Shown here in pieces: positions 23,434-35,224 of a DNA stretch of 64,000 bases. The position numbers and the translations under genes are program-made. Positions within the stretch are counted from its first letter, which is position 1. Each line of letters opens with the position of its first letter. The notes beneath the pieces are model-generated. The model had not been told where the DNA came from. It saw only the letters and a program-made list of their open reading frames with translations, and made no database searches. The DNA comes from Clostridiaceae bacterium (lineage in GTDB: Bacteria; Bacillota; Clostridia; Oscillospirales; Acutalibacteraceae): assembly GCA_030530095.1 (NCBI GenBank), contig JAUMVO010000002.1, forward strand, positions 124,001 to 188,000, in the 5' to 3' direction.

Positions 23434-24346
23434 TGTTGACGATACTCCTTTGCTCTTTAAGATACTTATTCATCGAAACCATACTTCCCACACCGCCGGT
23501 AAAGATACCGATAGCGGCAAATGCGGCTAAAATGTACCAGATATAATCAGTGAATTCAACGAACTTAAAGCCAAAGCCGAACATATTGACTGTCGATGAG
23601 AACGCGTAAACGATAAGCTCATATATACCCCAAAGCAGCAGCAGAGAAACCACACTCGATATGACGCCGAGCAGTATGCCCTCAATAAAGAAGGGCCAGC
23701 GGATAAAGCTGTTGGTCGCGCCTACCGCCTTCATAATATTTATTTCAAGCTTACGCGAATACATAGTGATTCGAACAGTGTTCGATATAATAAACAGTGA
23801 AACAAGGAACAGCATAAGCACAAGTCCCGCGCTGACTATTGTAACAGCCTGCCGCATTGAGACAAGCTTTGAGGCAAGGTTGCTGTTCTCACGCACATTC
23901 ATAACCTTGTTCAAGCCCTTAATCTGTTCAACCGTCTGTTCATACAGCGTAAGGTCGTCAACGCTTACACGGTAGCCGTCGGGAAGCGGGCTTTCATCAA
24001 GTCCCGCGAACAGCGCCGAGTCAACGCCCATCTGCTCAATCTGCTTCTGGAAGGCATCTTCCTTAGGGATGAACTCGCAGCTCTTGACGTTGTCAAGATT
24101 CTTGATATCAATCCCCAGCTGTGAGGTTTCGACATCGCTCGCCTCATAGTCAACGTAAACCATAACGATATTCTGATCCTCGACTATATCGAGCAGAGAG
24201 TTGATATTGAAATACATCATGGCGCCCACGCCGATAATTACAAGGCAAGCCATAAGCACCGTAACCGAAGCCAGCGACATAAGGCGGTTTACCCAGATGT
24301 TTCTGAAGCCCTCGCGGGTCAGATATTTAAGACTTCCGCTCTTCAT
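23426..24346 (-). CDS. ftsX: Cell division ABC transporter permease FtsX
   Basis: A 306-residue membrane protein: one membrane segment near residues 22-44, a large extracellular loop (about 50-165) that would contact the coiled-coil hydrolase, then three C-terminal membrane segments. Typical words are REGFRNIWVNRLMSLASV at the start and EINIMKAVGATNSFIRWPF, the FtsX coupling region. It pairs with FtsE; the genes overlap by 1 nt (TAATG). Confidence 0.95.
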   Translation of the reverse strand: MKSGSLKYLTREGFRNIWVNRLMSLASVTVLMACLVIIGVGAMMYFNINSLLDIVEDQNIVMVYVDYEASDVETSQLGIDIKNLDNVKSCEFIPKEDAFQKQIEQMGVDSALFAGLDESPLPDGYRVSVDDLTLYEQTVEQIKGLNKVMNVRENSNLASKLVSMRQAVTIVSAGLVLMLFLVSLFIISNTVRITMYSRKLEINIMKAVGATNSFIRWPFFIEGILLGVISSVVSLLLLWGIYELIVYAFSSTVNMFGFGFKFVEFTDYIWYILAAFAAIGIFTGGVGSMVSMNKYLKEQRSIVNNE

Positions 24347-25311
24347 TATTTATCGCCTCCGTTCTCTTCGGTAAGACTTTCGAGATAAATCGAGTAGTCT
24401 ATCTCCGTGTCCGACTCGTCGTCGGTATCAACGCCGTAATTGGCGATAAACTCTTCAAGCTCGCTGTCGGAATTGGGCTGGGCGAAATAAACGCTTTCCT
24501 TATCCTCATCAACCGTGATTTCCTCGGTGATTATTTCCGCTATATCAACGGGCTCCGCCTCCTGCGTTTCGGCAGTCTCAGTATCTGCTGAGGCCTCAGA
24601 CGGATACATCTGTTCATACTTTTCATAATCCTCGGGAAGCTTGTCCGAATCGTCGGAATCAGAAATAACTGCGCCCTGATCGATTGTTATAACACGGTGA
24701 TGGAAATGACGTACAAGATTGTGCTCGTGCGTTACCATAACAACCGTGGTTCCGTTTGCGTTTATATGGTTGAGCAGGTCAACTATCTCATATGACATCT
24801 CGGGGTCGACGTTGCCCGTAGGCTCGTCGGCAATTATAAGTCCCGCGTTGTTGACAAGCGCTCTGGCAAGAGCCACTCTCTGCTGCTCGCCGCCGGAAAG
24901 CTGAGTGGGCAGATGTCTCGCCTTTGAGCTTAAGCCGACAAGGCTGAGAATATAGGGAACCCTCTTTCTTATTTCCTTTTCCTTTGCACCGATAACGCGC
25001 ATCGCAAACGCTACGTTATCGTAAACTGTCATTGTATTGATAAGTCTGAAGTCCTGAAAAACGATACCGAGAGTTCTTCTGAAAAGCGGTATCTGCTTTT
25101 TCTTCATTTTATTGAGATTATAGCCGTTAATCATTACGGTTCCCTTATTCGGGACCTGCTCGCGCATAATGATTTTAAGGAAGGTGCTCTTGCCTGCGCC
25201 GGATGCGCCGACTATAAAAACGAACTCGCCGTCGTTGATTTTTATATTAACATCTTTCAATGCCTGAGTTCCGTTATCATAAGTTTTTGAAACGTTTATA
25301 AATTCAATCAC
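24346..25311 (-). CDS. ftsE: Cell division ATPase FtsE with acidic C-terminal extension
   Basis: A 321-residue ABC ATPase with Walker A GASGAGKST, Q-loop VFQDFR, signature LSGGEQQRV and Walker B LIIADEPTGNVD. FtsE is usually about 225-230 residues; here about 90 extra residues rich in Glu, Asp, Ser and Thr follow. The start is GTG at 25311, with GAGG about 8 nt upstream. FtsE powers FtsX to activate the EnvC-like hydrolase encoded next. The tail has no motif I recognise. Confidence 0.95.
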   Translation of the reverse strand: MIEFINVSKTYDNGTQALKDVNIKINDGEFVFIVGASGAGKSTFLKIIMREQVPNKGTVMINGYNLNKMKKKQIPLFRRTLGIVFQDFRLINTMTVYDNVAFAMRVIGAKEKEIRKRVPYILSLVGLSSKARHLPTQLSGGEQQRVALARALVNNAGLIIADEPTGNVDPEMSYEIVDLLNHINANGTTVVMVTHEHNLVRHFHHRVITIDQGAVISDSDDSDKLPEDYEKYEQMYPSEASADTETAETQEAEPVDIAEIITEEITVDEDKESVYFAQPNSDSELEEFIANYGVDTDDESDTEIDYSIYLESLTEENGGDK

Positions 25312-25340
25312 TTACACAACCTCGATTCCACACAAATAAA

Positions 25341-25382
25341 TTAGGCAGCATACTGAACATAACTGTCCAATATACTGCCTAA
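25341..25382 (-). promoter_or_regulatory. 5' leader hairpin of the ftsE transcript
   Basis: TTAGGCAG (25341-25348) and CTGCCTAA (25375-25382) close a 42-nt stem-loop with further imperfect pairing inside. It would form at the very 5' end of the ftsE mRNA. It may protect the message; no ligand is suggested. Confidence 0.5.
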
Positions 25383-25383
25383 C

Positions 25384-25411
25384 ATTATATCACAAAAACG
25401 GCCAGTTGTAA
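25384..25411 (-). promoter_or_regulatory. ftsE promoter
   Basis: On the minus strand TTACAA (25406-25411), a 16-nt spacer and TATAAT (25384-25389), 72 nt before the GTG start. Confidence 0.7.
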
Positions 25412-25529
25412 CGCATTTAACCAAATGTTCATAAACTTTGTAATAATAAACAAATTTATTACATTATAATATGCAATATACACGAAATATCACAAGATAT
25501 TGTTAAAAATACGTTACCGAATACTGTAA

Positions 25530-26618
25530 TTAGTACTTTATGGGATTGGAATCAAGGTATTTCTTAACCATCAGAGCTACCTTGAAAACTATCGCGTCGT
25601 CGAACTCGCGAAGGTCAAGACCGGTGAGCTTTTTAATCTTTTCAAGTCTGTAAACAAGTGTGTTTCTGTGGACGAAAAGCTTTCTGGAGGTCTCGGAAAC
25701 ATTAAGGTTGTTTTCGAAGAACTTCTGAATTGTAAACAGAGTTTCCTGATCAAGAGAATCAATGGAGCCCTTCTTGAAAACCTCTCTTAAGAACATATCG
25801 CAGAGAGTTGTCGGAAGCTGATAGATAAGACGCGCGATACCGAGATTGTCATAGCTGACTATGGTCTTTTCGGTATCGAAAACCTTGCCGACCTCAAGAG
25901 CAACCTGAGCCTCTCTGAACGAGCGGGCAAGATCCTTGACAGATTCAACGGTTGTGCCTATACCGACGAGAACGTGTGAGTAGAACTCCGCACCGAGGCT
26001 GTCCGCAATTGAACGCGCAAGCTTTTCAAGGTCTTTGGAGTCAACCTGACTGCCGACTTCCTTGATAAGCGCGATGTCGGTCTCGCTTACGTTGATAACA
26101 AAGTCCTTGTTTCTGTCGGGGAAAAGTCCCGAGATAAGATCAAACGCGGAAACGTCAACCTTCTCAACAAGTCTGACAAGGAACACCACTCTGGCAACGT
26201 CGTTGTTAAAGCGAAGCTCTCTTGATTTGAGATAGATATCACCGGGAAGAATATTGTCAAGAATTACGTTCTTAATAAAATTGCTTCTGTCGTATTTTTC
26301 GTCATAATACTGTTTTATGCTCGAAAGCGAAACGGAAAGAATTGCGGAATACTTAGCCGCAAGGTCATCGTCGCCCGAAACGAAAACAGCATATTCGGAA
26401 TGCATGTGGGTACCAAAGGCTCTGTAGGTGTAGCCGTCAAATATAAGCAGCTCGGAATTACCGCTGAATATCGCGGCAACGTCGCTTGAGAGCACTTCGC
26501 CTATCTTGCGAAGCTCGCTGCAGGAAATAACGGTACCCGTCTCGTCGATAACGCCGATAATTCTGTCAATAGAATCCGTCATCTGATGAACTATACTCTG
26601 GAACAGTCTGTTGGACAT
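25530..26618 (-). CDS. CdaR/PucR-family transcriptional regulator
   Basis: A 362-residue regulator. The C-terminal helix-turn-helix of the PucR type is clear (NVSETSRKLFVHRNTLVYRL, then EKIKKLTGLDLRE, about residues 305-340). The N-terminal two-thirds has a CdaR-like layout with GIGTTVESVKDLARSFREA, the segment before the HTH. The family controls sugar diacid, purine or amino acid use; the effector here is unknown. GGAGGT precedes the ATG. A palindrome lies between its promoter and start, consistent with self-regulation. Neighbouring genes do not point to a pathway. Confidence 0.85.
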   Translation of the reverse strand: MSNRLFQSIVHQMTDSIDRIIGVIDETGTVISCSELRKIGEVLSSDVAAIFSGNSELLIFDGYTYRAFGTHMHSEYAVFVSGDDDLAAKYSAILSVSLSSIKQYYDEKYDRSNFIKNVILDNILPGDIYLKSRELRFNNDVARVVFLVRLVEKVDVSAFDLISGLFPDRNKDFVINVSETDIALIKEVGSQVDSKDLEKLARSIADSLGAEFYSHVLVGIGTTVESVKDLARSFREAQVALEVGKVFDTEKTIVSYDNLGIARLIYQLPTTLCDMFLREVFKKGSIDSLDQETLFTIQKFFENNLNVSETSRKLFVHRNTLVYRLEKIKKLTGLDLREFDDAIVFKVALMVKKYLDSNPIKY

Positions 26619-26641
26619 ACCTTGACCTCCAAATGTTTATA

Positions 26642-26689
26642 CATTTTGTACAAATGAATGTATTATACATTTTACACAAACATACACAA
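26642..26689 (-). promoter_or_regulatory. Promoter and palindromic site upstream of the regulator gene
   Basis: On the minus strand TTGTGT (26684-26689), a 16-nt spacer and TATAAT (26662-26667) form a fair promoter. Downstream of it, a TTTGTACAAA palindrome (26645-26654) lies in the leader, a candidate operator. Confidence 0.5.
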
Positions 26690-26836
26690 AAAATCAAGCG
26701 ATTTTTTTATTTTTTCGGATTTTTGTTTGCATTTTCAACAAAAACGGCGCATATTTTTGTCTAATAAGATAATAGACTGAAAAATGTGCCGATTGCAATA
26801 ATATACTGTTTGTTGAATATAACTAAAGCAAAATCA

Positions 26837-27544
26837 CTAAATGTTGTGTTGTCCGAGACTTCTTACGAGCTTTTTATCGTCAGAATTAACACGGAAAGAG
26901 TCAACTATTTTTTGTTTGGTCCTTAAAAAAGTTTTTTCGTCAAGTTCGCCGTTTTTAAGATAAACGAGTGTCTTTTCCTTAAAATTTATAAAGCAGAAAG
27001 ACAGCGCCCACGCGACAGCCATACTCGTATAGTAGTAGCTGCAATCAACCTTGTAAAGCATTTTGAGCACTTTGTCAATATAATCATCGGTAATCAGATA
27101 ATCGAGTATAAGCACGACAGAGAGTCGAATTTCGTATTCATACTCGGCATAAATATGCTTATTTACAAACTCATAAATCTCGCCAAGCTCTGATTGCTTT
27201 GGCTTAAGCTCGCTGCAGAAGGCGTCGCACACAGCCCAGTTGTCAACAAGCGGTATGAACGCTTCAATATCGCTTATCTTGTCTGCAAAGGGCTTTCTCT
27301 CCCCTGCAATAACGAGAGCCTTTATCATATTCTCTTCGTAGCTTGCAGGTTCAAACTTCTTTATTTCTTCAGCAAAGCCGTCTTTAATCAGCTTTTTTTC
27401 AAGTTTCCTCAGCTGCGGAAGACGCACGCCCTTTATTTCAAGCTTTGAGGTTTTACAAAGGCCGAGATGAAAGCTTCTGTACTTTTCGTCGGCTGAAGTG
27501 TCCAGCTCTTTTCTCAGTGCTTCTATATCAAATTGACCGTTCAT
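26837..27544 (-). CDS. AlkD-like DNA alkylation repair protein
   Basis: A 235-residue, all-helical HEAT-repeat-like protein of the AlkD/AlkC glycosylase group, which removes alkylated bases. Recognisable parts are KGVRLPQLRKLEKKL, a central VDNWAVCDAFCSELK, and YYYTSMAVAWALSFCF. Of the in-frame starts, the ATG at 27544 is best spaced from AGGTG. It is monocistronic and divergent from the beta-galactosidase gene. Confidence 0.85.
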   Translation of the reverse strand: MNGQFDIEALRKELDTSADEKYRSFHLGLCKTSKLEIKGVRLPQLRKLEKKLIKDGFAEEIKKFEPASYEENMIKALVIAGERKPFADKISDIEAFIPLVDNWAVCDAFCSELKPKQSELGEIYEFVNKHIYAEYEYEIRLSVVLILDYLITDDYIDKVLKMLYKVDCSYYYTSMAVAWALSFCFINFKEKTLVYLKNGELDEKTFLRTKQKIVDSFRVNSDDKKLVRSLGQHNI

Positions 27545-27596
27545 TCGCATCACCTGTTAATAAGTTGTAAATTTATTATATATTTTTCAAAATAGT

Positions 27597-30683
<3,087 letters not shown>

Positions 30684-30686
30684 AGC

Positions 30687-30715
30687 AAAAAAGCCGCCTA
30701 TAAGGCGGTTTTTTT
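30687..30715. terminator. Terminator after the beta-galactosidase gene
   Basis: CCGCCT/AGGCGG stem with an ATA loop, an A-run on the left and a T-run on the right; it works for the galactosidase gene and, in reverse, for the tRNA-Gly. Confidence 0.9.
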
Positions 30716-30717
30716 AT

Positions 30718-30792
30718 TGGAGCGGGTGATGGGAATCGAACCCACACGGCCAGCTTGGAAGGCTGGAATTCTAGCCATTGAACTACACCCGC
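30718..30792 (-). tRNA. tRNA-Gly (anticodon TCC)
   Basis: A 75-nt cloverleaf on the minus strand: GCGGGTG pairs with CACCCGC, discriminator T, encoded CCA. The anticodon arm is CCAGC-CTTCCAA-GCTGG, giving TCC. The T-arm has GGGTTCGATTCCC. Confidence 0.95.
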
Positions 30793-30852
30793 GTTTCAAT
30801 GCTCGAATATATTATCAAATTACATCCGATTTGTCAAGTTAATTAAATAAAT

Positions 30853-31410
30853 TCAATGAAACTCTTTTATTCTCGGTTTGAGTAACCTTATCAGCAAAAG
30901 AGCAAATCCGATTTTAATCAAGTCGGGAATTATGAACGGCAGTACACACATCGACAGCGCAGCTGCATATCCGATAGGCTCGACCTTAGCGGAATAGACC
31001 TCGACAAACCAGACAGTGCCGAAGGCGTAGCAAACGGCAAGACCGATTATAAAGGAAACTGCCTGCATATACAGCTTTTCATTTGTCAGCTTCGTTATCA
31101 GCCAATAGACGAGCGCAGAGCCGACGAAACCGATAATATATCCGCCGGTAGGTCCGACAATAGCGGCGATACCGCCCTTAAAGCCGGAAAAGACCGGCAA
31201 TCCGACAAGACCTAAGAGAATATAAATGAGTACGGATACAGTTCCCCTTCTGCCGCCTAAAAGCCCGAGGCACAGAAAAATGCCGAAGGTCTGAAGCGTG
31301 AAGGGAATTACCGACGGAATTGTAATCCATGCACAGACGGCCGTCAGCGCCGCAAACAGAGCGATTAACGACGCGTCAAATATGTTGTTTTTTAGATTAT
31401 CTCTATTCAT
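30853..31410 (-). CDS. bioY: Biotin transporter substrate-binding subunit BioY
   Basis: A 185-residue membrane protein with about six membrane segments. BioY hallmarks are TIPSVIPFTLQTFGIFLCLG near residue 30, LLGLVGLPVFSGFKGG, and GPTGGYIIGF. It is the S-component of an ECF importer that takes up biotin. The energizing EcfA1-EcfA2-EcfT module is in the window at 37.2-39.7 kb, so BioY probably uses that shared module. I see no clear ribosome site, since a terminator hairpin lies only 11 nt before its start codon. Confidence 0.93.
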   Translation of the reverse strand: MNRDNLKNNIFDASLIALFAALTAVCAWITIPSVIPFTLQTFGIFLCLGLLGGRRGTVSVLIYILLGLVGLPVFSGFKGGIAAIVGPTGGYIIGFVGSALVYWLITKLTNEKLYMQAVSFIIGLAVCYAFGTVWFVEVYSAKVEPIGYAAALSMCVLPFIIPDLIKIGFALLLIRLLKPRIKEFH

Positions 31411-31421
31411 AACACAAACAT

Positions 31422-31447
31422 AAGACCGAAGAAAGATCTTCGGTCTT
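31422..31447 (-). terminator. Terminator after the clpE-like gene
   Basis: An 11-bp stem AAGACCGAAGA/TCTTCGGTCTT lies between the Clp ATPase stop and the bioY start. The T-tract is short. Confidence 0.75.
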
Positions 31448-31452
31448 TACTA

Positions 31453-33741
31453 TTATTTAATTTCAAAGCTTATCTCGCCGTCTTTTACGCTCAAAACAAC
31501 TTTAGCAATTGAATTGTCATAATGCTCGACGATATACGATGATATTTTATCCTCGACGTTACGCCGTATGACGTTGCGAAGGTCTCTCGCGCCTCTCGTG
31601 TCGCCGCTCATCTTAGATACCAGAAGCTCGCAGACATCCTTACTGTATTCAAAGGTGATTCCCCTGTCTGAAAGCGAGGTCTTAAGCTCGTCAAGCATAA
31701 GAGCCGCAATACCGCAGTAATTCTCGTGAGAAAGCTCGTTAAAGACAACTATCTCGTCAACTCGGCCTATAAACTCGGGACGGAGGAATTCCCTAAGAGC
31801 CTTGACCGCAGCTTCCTTCTTGACCTCACCGCTGTCCTTGGCGAAGCCCAGAGCGTTCTGCTTACGCTCACTGCCAGCGTTGGATGTCATTATAATTACG
31901 GTATTTGCAAAGCTTACGGTTCTGCCGTGAGCATCATTTGTCTTGCCCTCGTCAAGTATCTGTAAAAGAATGTTCATTACGTCGGGATGAGCCTTTTCAA
32001 TCTCGTCGAAAAGTATGATTGAATAGGGCTTTCTTCTTACCTTTTCGGTCAGCTGTCCCGCTTCGTCATAGCCGACGTAACCGGGAGGCGAACCGATAAG
32101 ACGGGAAACGGAGTGCTTTTCCATAAACTCCGACATATCGAAGCGTATCATCGTTTCGGGAGTGTCAAACAGTTCAAGCGAAAGCTGCTTGACAAGCTCT
32201 GTTTTGCCGACGCCCGTAGGTCCGACAAAGATAAATGAAGCAGGTCTCTTCTGCAGTGATAGCTGAACACGGCTTCTCTTGATAGCCGCGGCTACAAGCT
32301 CAACCGCTTCGTCCTGACCTATAATGTGTTCCTTGAGTCTGTCCTCAAGGCCTGCAAGCCGCTTCAGGTCACCCTCGACAACCTTTGAGGCAGGAATGCC
32401 TGTCCAGAGATTGATAACAGTTGCAAGGTCAGCGTCGGTAACATCGTTGTCGCTCGCCTTTTCCTGTACCTCGGGAAGTCTGCCCTCGGAGCTTAACAGC
32501 TCGGCGCGTATCTCGGCAAGGCGCTCATAGTCGATATTCTCGGTCTCGCTTGACAGCTCGTCCTCTTCGGCTTTTAGCGAATCAATCTCATCGAGAAGCT
32601 TCTCGTACTCGCTTATCGCCTTATTGCGAAGATTGGCGCAGGTGCACGCCTCATCAAGCAGATCAATAGCCTTATCGGGAAGGAATCTGTCGGTTATATA
32701 GCGCTCGGACAGAGTTACCGCCTTATAGACAAGGTTGTCGGCAATCTTAACCTTATGGAAGTCCTCATAGTACTTCTTGATACCCAGAAGCATCTTATAG
32801 GTATCCTCAATCGAAGGTTCCTCAACCTTGACGGGCTGGAAACGTCTTTCAAGAGCGGCGTCCTTTTCGATATTCTTACGGTACTCGTTAAAGGTAGTTG
32901 CGCCTATAACCTGAATTTCACCGCGCGAAAGCGCAGGTTTAAGAATATTGGCGGCGTTCATCGAGCCTTCCGCGTCTCCCGTACCGACGAGATTATGAAC
33001 TTCGTCGATAAAGAGTATGATATTTCCCTCGGATTTAACCTCCTCAACAAGTCCCTTTATTCTCGACTCAAACTGTCCTCTGAACTGAGTACCCGCTACA
33101 AGCGCGGTCAGGTCGAGAAGGTGTATTTCCTTGTCGGCAAGCTTCGCGGGAACATCGCCCGCAGCGATTTTCTGCGCCAGTCCCTCCGCAATAGCGGTTT
33201 TACCTACGCCGGGTTCGCCGATAAGGCAGGGATTGTTCTTGGTTCTGCGGCAGAGTATCTGCTCGGTTCTCGAAATCTCCTTTTCCCTGCCGATAATGTT
33301 ATCGAGTTTGCCTTCCCTTGCGCGCTCGGTAAGATCGGTGCAGTAGAGTCCGAGATACTTACGCTTTTTATTATCTTTTTTCTTTTTCTTGCCCTTGGGC
33401 GCTTTTTCGTCGTCTTTGTTTTCCGACACGTCAACTTCACCGTCGGGCTGTTCCGATTTATCCCCAAACATCCCTTGCATAAAGGACAGCGGAAGCGCTC
33501 CGCCCGGCTGGAAGCCCTCGCCGTCAGAGTCCATCATCTGCTGCATCTGCTCGGAAACCTCTTCCATCTCATCCTCGGTAATGCCCATACTTTCCATTAC
33601 CTGCTTTATGGGACCGATGTTGAGCTCCATAGCGCACTTGATGCACAGTCCTTCATTTGTAGTTTTGTCGCCGTCAACCTTCGATATAAAGAATACCGCA
33701 GGGTTTTTGTGGCATCTTGAGCAAAGCATGTTTTTGTTCAT
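31453..33741 (-). CDS. ClpE/ClpC-type AAA+ unfoldase with N-terminal zinc finger
   Basis: A 762-residue Hsp100 ATPase that unfolds proteins for ClpP. It starts with a four-Cys zinc finger (C7, C10, C33, C36), as in ClpE. A charged linker (about 85-130) with a Lys-rich patch follows, then two AAA+ modules: Walker A GEPGVGKT (175-182) and, later, GPTGVGKT. Between them is a helical insertion (about 395-435). The C-terminal D2 domain has GYVGYDEAGQLTEKVRRKPY. It has no N-terminal Clp repeat domain, so ClpE fits better than ClpC. It ends the ruvC run. Confidence 0.9.
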   Translation of the reverse strand: MNKNMLCSRCHKNPAVFFISKVDGDKTTNEGLCIKCAMELNIGPIKQVMESMGITEDEMEEVSEQMQQMMDSDGEGFQPGGALPLSFMQGMFGDKSEQPDGEVDVSENKDDEKAPKGKKKKKDNKKRKYLGLYCTDLTERAREGKLDNIIGREKEISRTEQILCRRTKNNPCLIGEPGVGKTAIAEGLAQKIAAGDVPAKLADKEIHLLDLTALVAGTQFRGQFESRIKGLVEEVKSEGNIILFIDEVHNLVGTGDAEGSMNAANILKPALSRGEIQVIGATTFNEYRKNIEKDAALERRFQPVKVEEPSIEDTYKMLLGIKKYYEDFHKVKIADNLVYKAVTLSERYITDRFLPDKAIDLLDEACTCANLRNKAISEYEKLLDEIDSLKAEEDELSSETENIDYERLAEIRAELLSSEGRLPEVQEKASDNDVTDADLATVINLWTGIPASKVVEGDLKRLAGLEDRLKEHIIGQDEAVELVAAAIKRSRVQLSLQKRPASFIFVGPTGVGKTELVKQLSLELFDTPETMIRFDMSEFMEKHSVSRLIGSPPGYVGYDEAGQLTEKVRRKPYSIILFDEIEKAHPDVMNILLQILDEGKTNDAHGRTVSFANTVIIMTSNAGSERKQNALGFAKDSGEVKKEAAVKALREFLRPEFIGRVDEIVVFNELSHENYCGIAALMLDELKTSLSDRGITFEYSKDVCELLVSKMSGDTRGARDLRNVIRRNVEDKISSYIVEHYDNSIAKVVLSVKDGEISFEIK

Positions 33742-33747
33742 TGATTA

Positions 33748-34443
33748 TTATTCCTCGTTGTTGTTATCTTTGGTTTCATCTGTAACAGTGTGATTCTTCA
33801 TTTCCTTACCGAGTATCTGCCGTGCGGCGTCGGGTATATAGCTGGCAAAGGCTACGAAGGTAAGTATAACCGCAATTACGACGAGTACGAACATTGCGTT
33901 TTCGGGCAATGTAAATTTAGGATACAGGGTGCTGATAGCGCCTACTTCGGGTCCGAATGCGATTATAAGAAGCATAACCACATAAAATACGAAGGTAGCC
34001 GCCTTGCCGTAAATTGCTGCGGGTGCGGGACGCGCGCCTCTTGAAATAATCGCAAGTCCGCCCAGAAGCATAATTACGTCCTTGATAATGAAGAGCAGGA
34101 ATACCCACGCGAAAGCCTGCATTGCAGGACTCTGGGCGCTCTTGAACTTAATAAAGAGCACAATAGCAAGCGTGAATATAGTCAGCTTATCGGCTATCGG
34201 GTCAAGCATCTTGCCCAGGTTGCTGACCTGATTGAACTTTCGGGCAATTTTGCCGTCAAAGAAATCGGAAAGTCCCGAAATCGCAAGCACGAGCACCGCC
34301 CACCATACATAGCCCTTCATATAAAGAACGGCAAATACGGGAATGAGCAGAATTCTCGCAAGCGACATGAAATTCGGCACGGTGCACGCACCGTCAAAAA
34401 TCTTATGAAGATTTTGCTTAAAGGTTAATTTTTCTTCTGCCAT
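33748..34443 (-). CDS. pgsA: CDP-diacylglycerol-glycerol-3-phosphate 3-phosphatidyltransferase
   Basis: Makes phosphatidylglycerophosphate, the committed step to phosphatidylglycerol. The 231-residue membrane protein has the CDP-alcohol phosphotransferase motif in full (SDFFDGKIARKFNQVSNLGK, then MLDPIADK, about residues 58-86). About five membrane segments are visible. A charged C-terminal tail follows. It lies between cvpA and the Clp ATPase gene. Confidence 0.93.
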   Translation of the reverse strand: MAEEKLTFKQNLHKIFDGACTVPNFMSLARILLIPVFAVLYMKGYVWWAVLVLAISGLSDFFDGKIARKFNQVSNLGKMLDPIADKLTIFTLAIVLFIKFKSAQSPAMQAFAWVFLLFIIKDVIMLLGGLAIISRGARPAPAAIYGKAATFVFYVVMLLIIAFGPEVGAISTLYPKFTLPENAMFVLVVIAVILTFVAFASYIPDAARQILGKEMKNHTVTDETKDNNNEE

Positions 34444-34464
34444 AATACTTATTACCTCTGAATA

Positions 34465-35193
34465 TTATTCGTCCAGAAATGCCTGAGCCATGGAAATTGC
34501 CTCCATGGGATTGAAGTTATCGCAAATCTGAACTATCTTGGAATCTGAAATAGCCTGTTTTGTTTCGGGCTTCTCAATTCTCGGTTGGATGTAAACGAGC
34601 AGGTTGCAGATAAGGAATACTACTACCACACCCTCTGCAACGCCAATAAGGGCTCCGATGAATTTGTCGGTCTTTTCTACAGCGTCGCTTGACAGCATAC
34701 CCTTCGCTATCGCACCGAGAATCAGCTTAAGTATAATTCCGTAAATGATAGCAAGGAAGAAGTACAGAATGTGTTTGAGCACCTCGGTTGCGATAGGCCT
34801 TACAATCTTGTCCTCAAGCTCTTTGTACATATCGGTTGTACCGAGCTTGGTCTTCTGAAGCTGAGTAGTGATGGTCGAAACGTTGATGCCGACCTTCTCA
34901 CACTGCTTTTGAGCAAACTCAGGCATATTGTCGAAGCAGTACTGAGCCTTTTGTGAGGCGGTAAGTCCCTTGCCGTCCGAAGGAAGATTCTCGTAAAGCT
35001 CTCTCTGTACGGTCTTGTAGAAGAATGCCTTGTACATTACCTGTGCAACGGGCTTTGCGGTATATGCTGCAAGTACGATTGCAATTACAAAAGCGAGAAC
35101 CTCGGCAATCATAACAACAATACCTCTTCTGGCCGCAAGAATTACAATAACGATTAATACTGCAACCAGTGCCAGATCAATAACAATACTCAT
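34465..35193 (-). CDS. CvpA family membrane protein
   Basis: A 242-residue protein with about four membrane segments, starting with the CvpA layout (IDLALVAVLIVIVILAARRG). The middle holds a hydrophilic insert (about 70-125). The late segment ILGAIAKGMLSSDAVEKTDK, then GALIGVAEGVVVVFLICNLL, is typical. CvpA in enterobacteria affects colicin V production and envelope homeostasis; the role in Clostridia is unclear. GGAGG lies before the ATG. Confidence 0.82.
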   Translation of the reverse strand: MSIVIDLALVAVLIVIVILAARRGIVVMIAEVLAFVIAIVLAAYTAKPVAQVMYKAFFYKTVQRELYENLPSDGKGLTASQKAQYCFDNMPEFAQKQCEKVGINVSTITTQLQKTKLGTTDMYKELEDKIVRPIATEVLKHILYFFLAIIYGIILKLILGAIAKGMLSSDAVEKTDKFIGALIGVAEGVVVVFLICNLLVYIQPRIEKPETKQAISDSKIVQICDNFNPMEAISMAQAFLDE

Positions 35194-35224
35194 AGTTTTT
35201 TCCTCCTAAAAAACTTGATTATTT

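Noticed and set aside
25440-25462. Terminator for the CdaR/PucR gene
   Set aside because: The GTAATAA/TTTATTAC pairing is A-T only and imperfect, with no clear T-run, so I did not list it.
32755-33720. A 321-codon open frame on the plus strand
   Set aside because: It is antisense to the well-supported clpE-like gene and has no recognisable domain or ribosome site.
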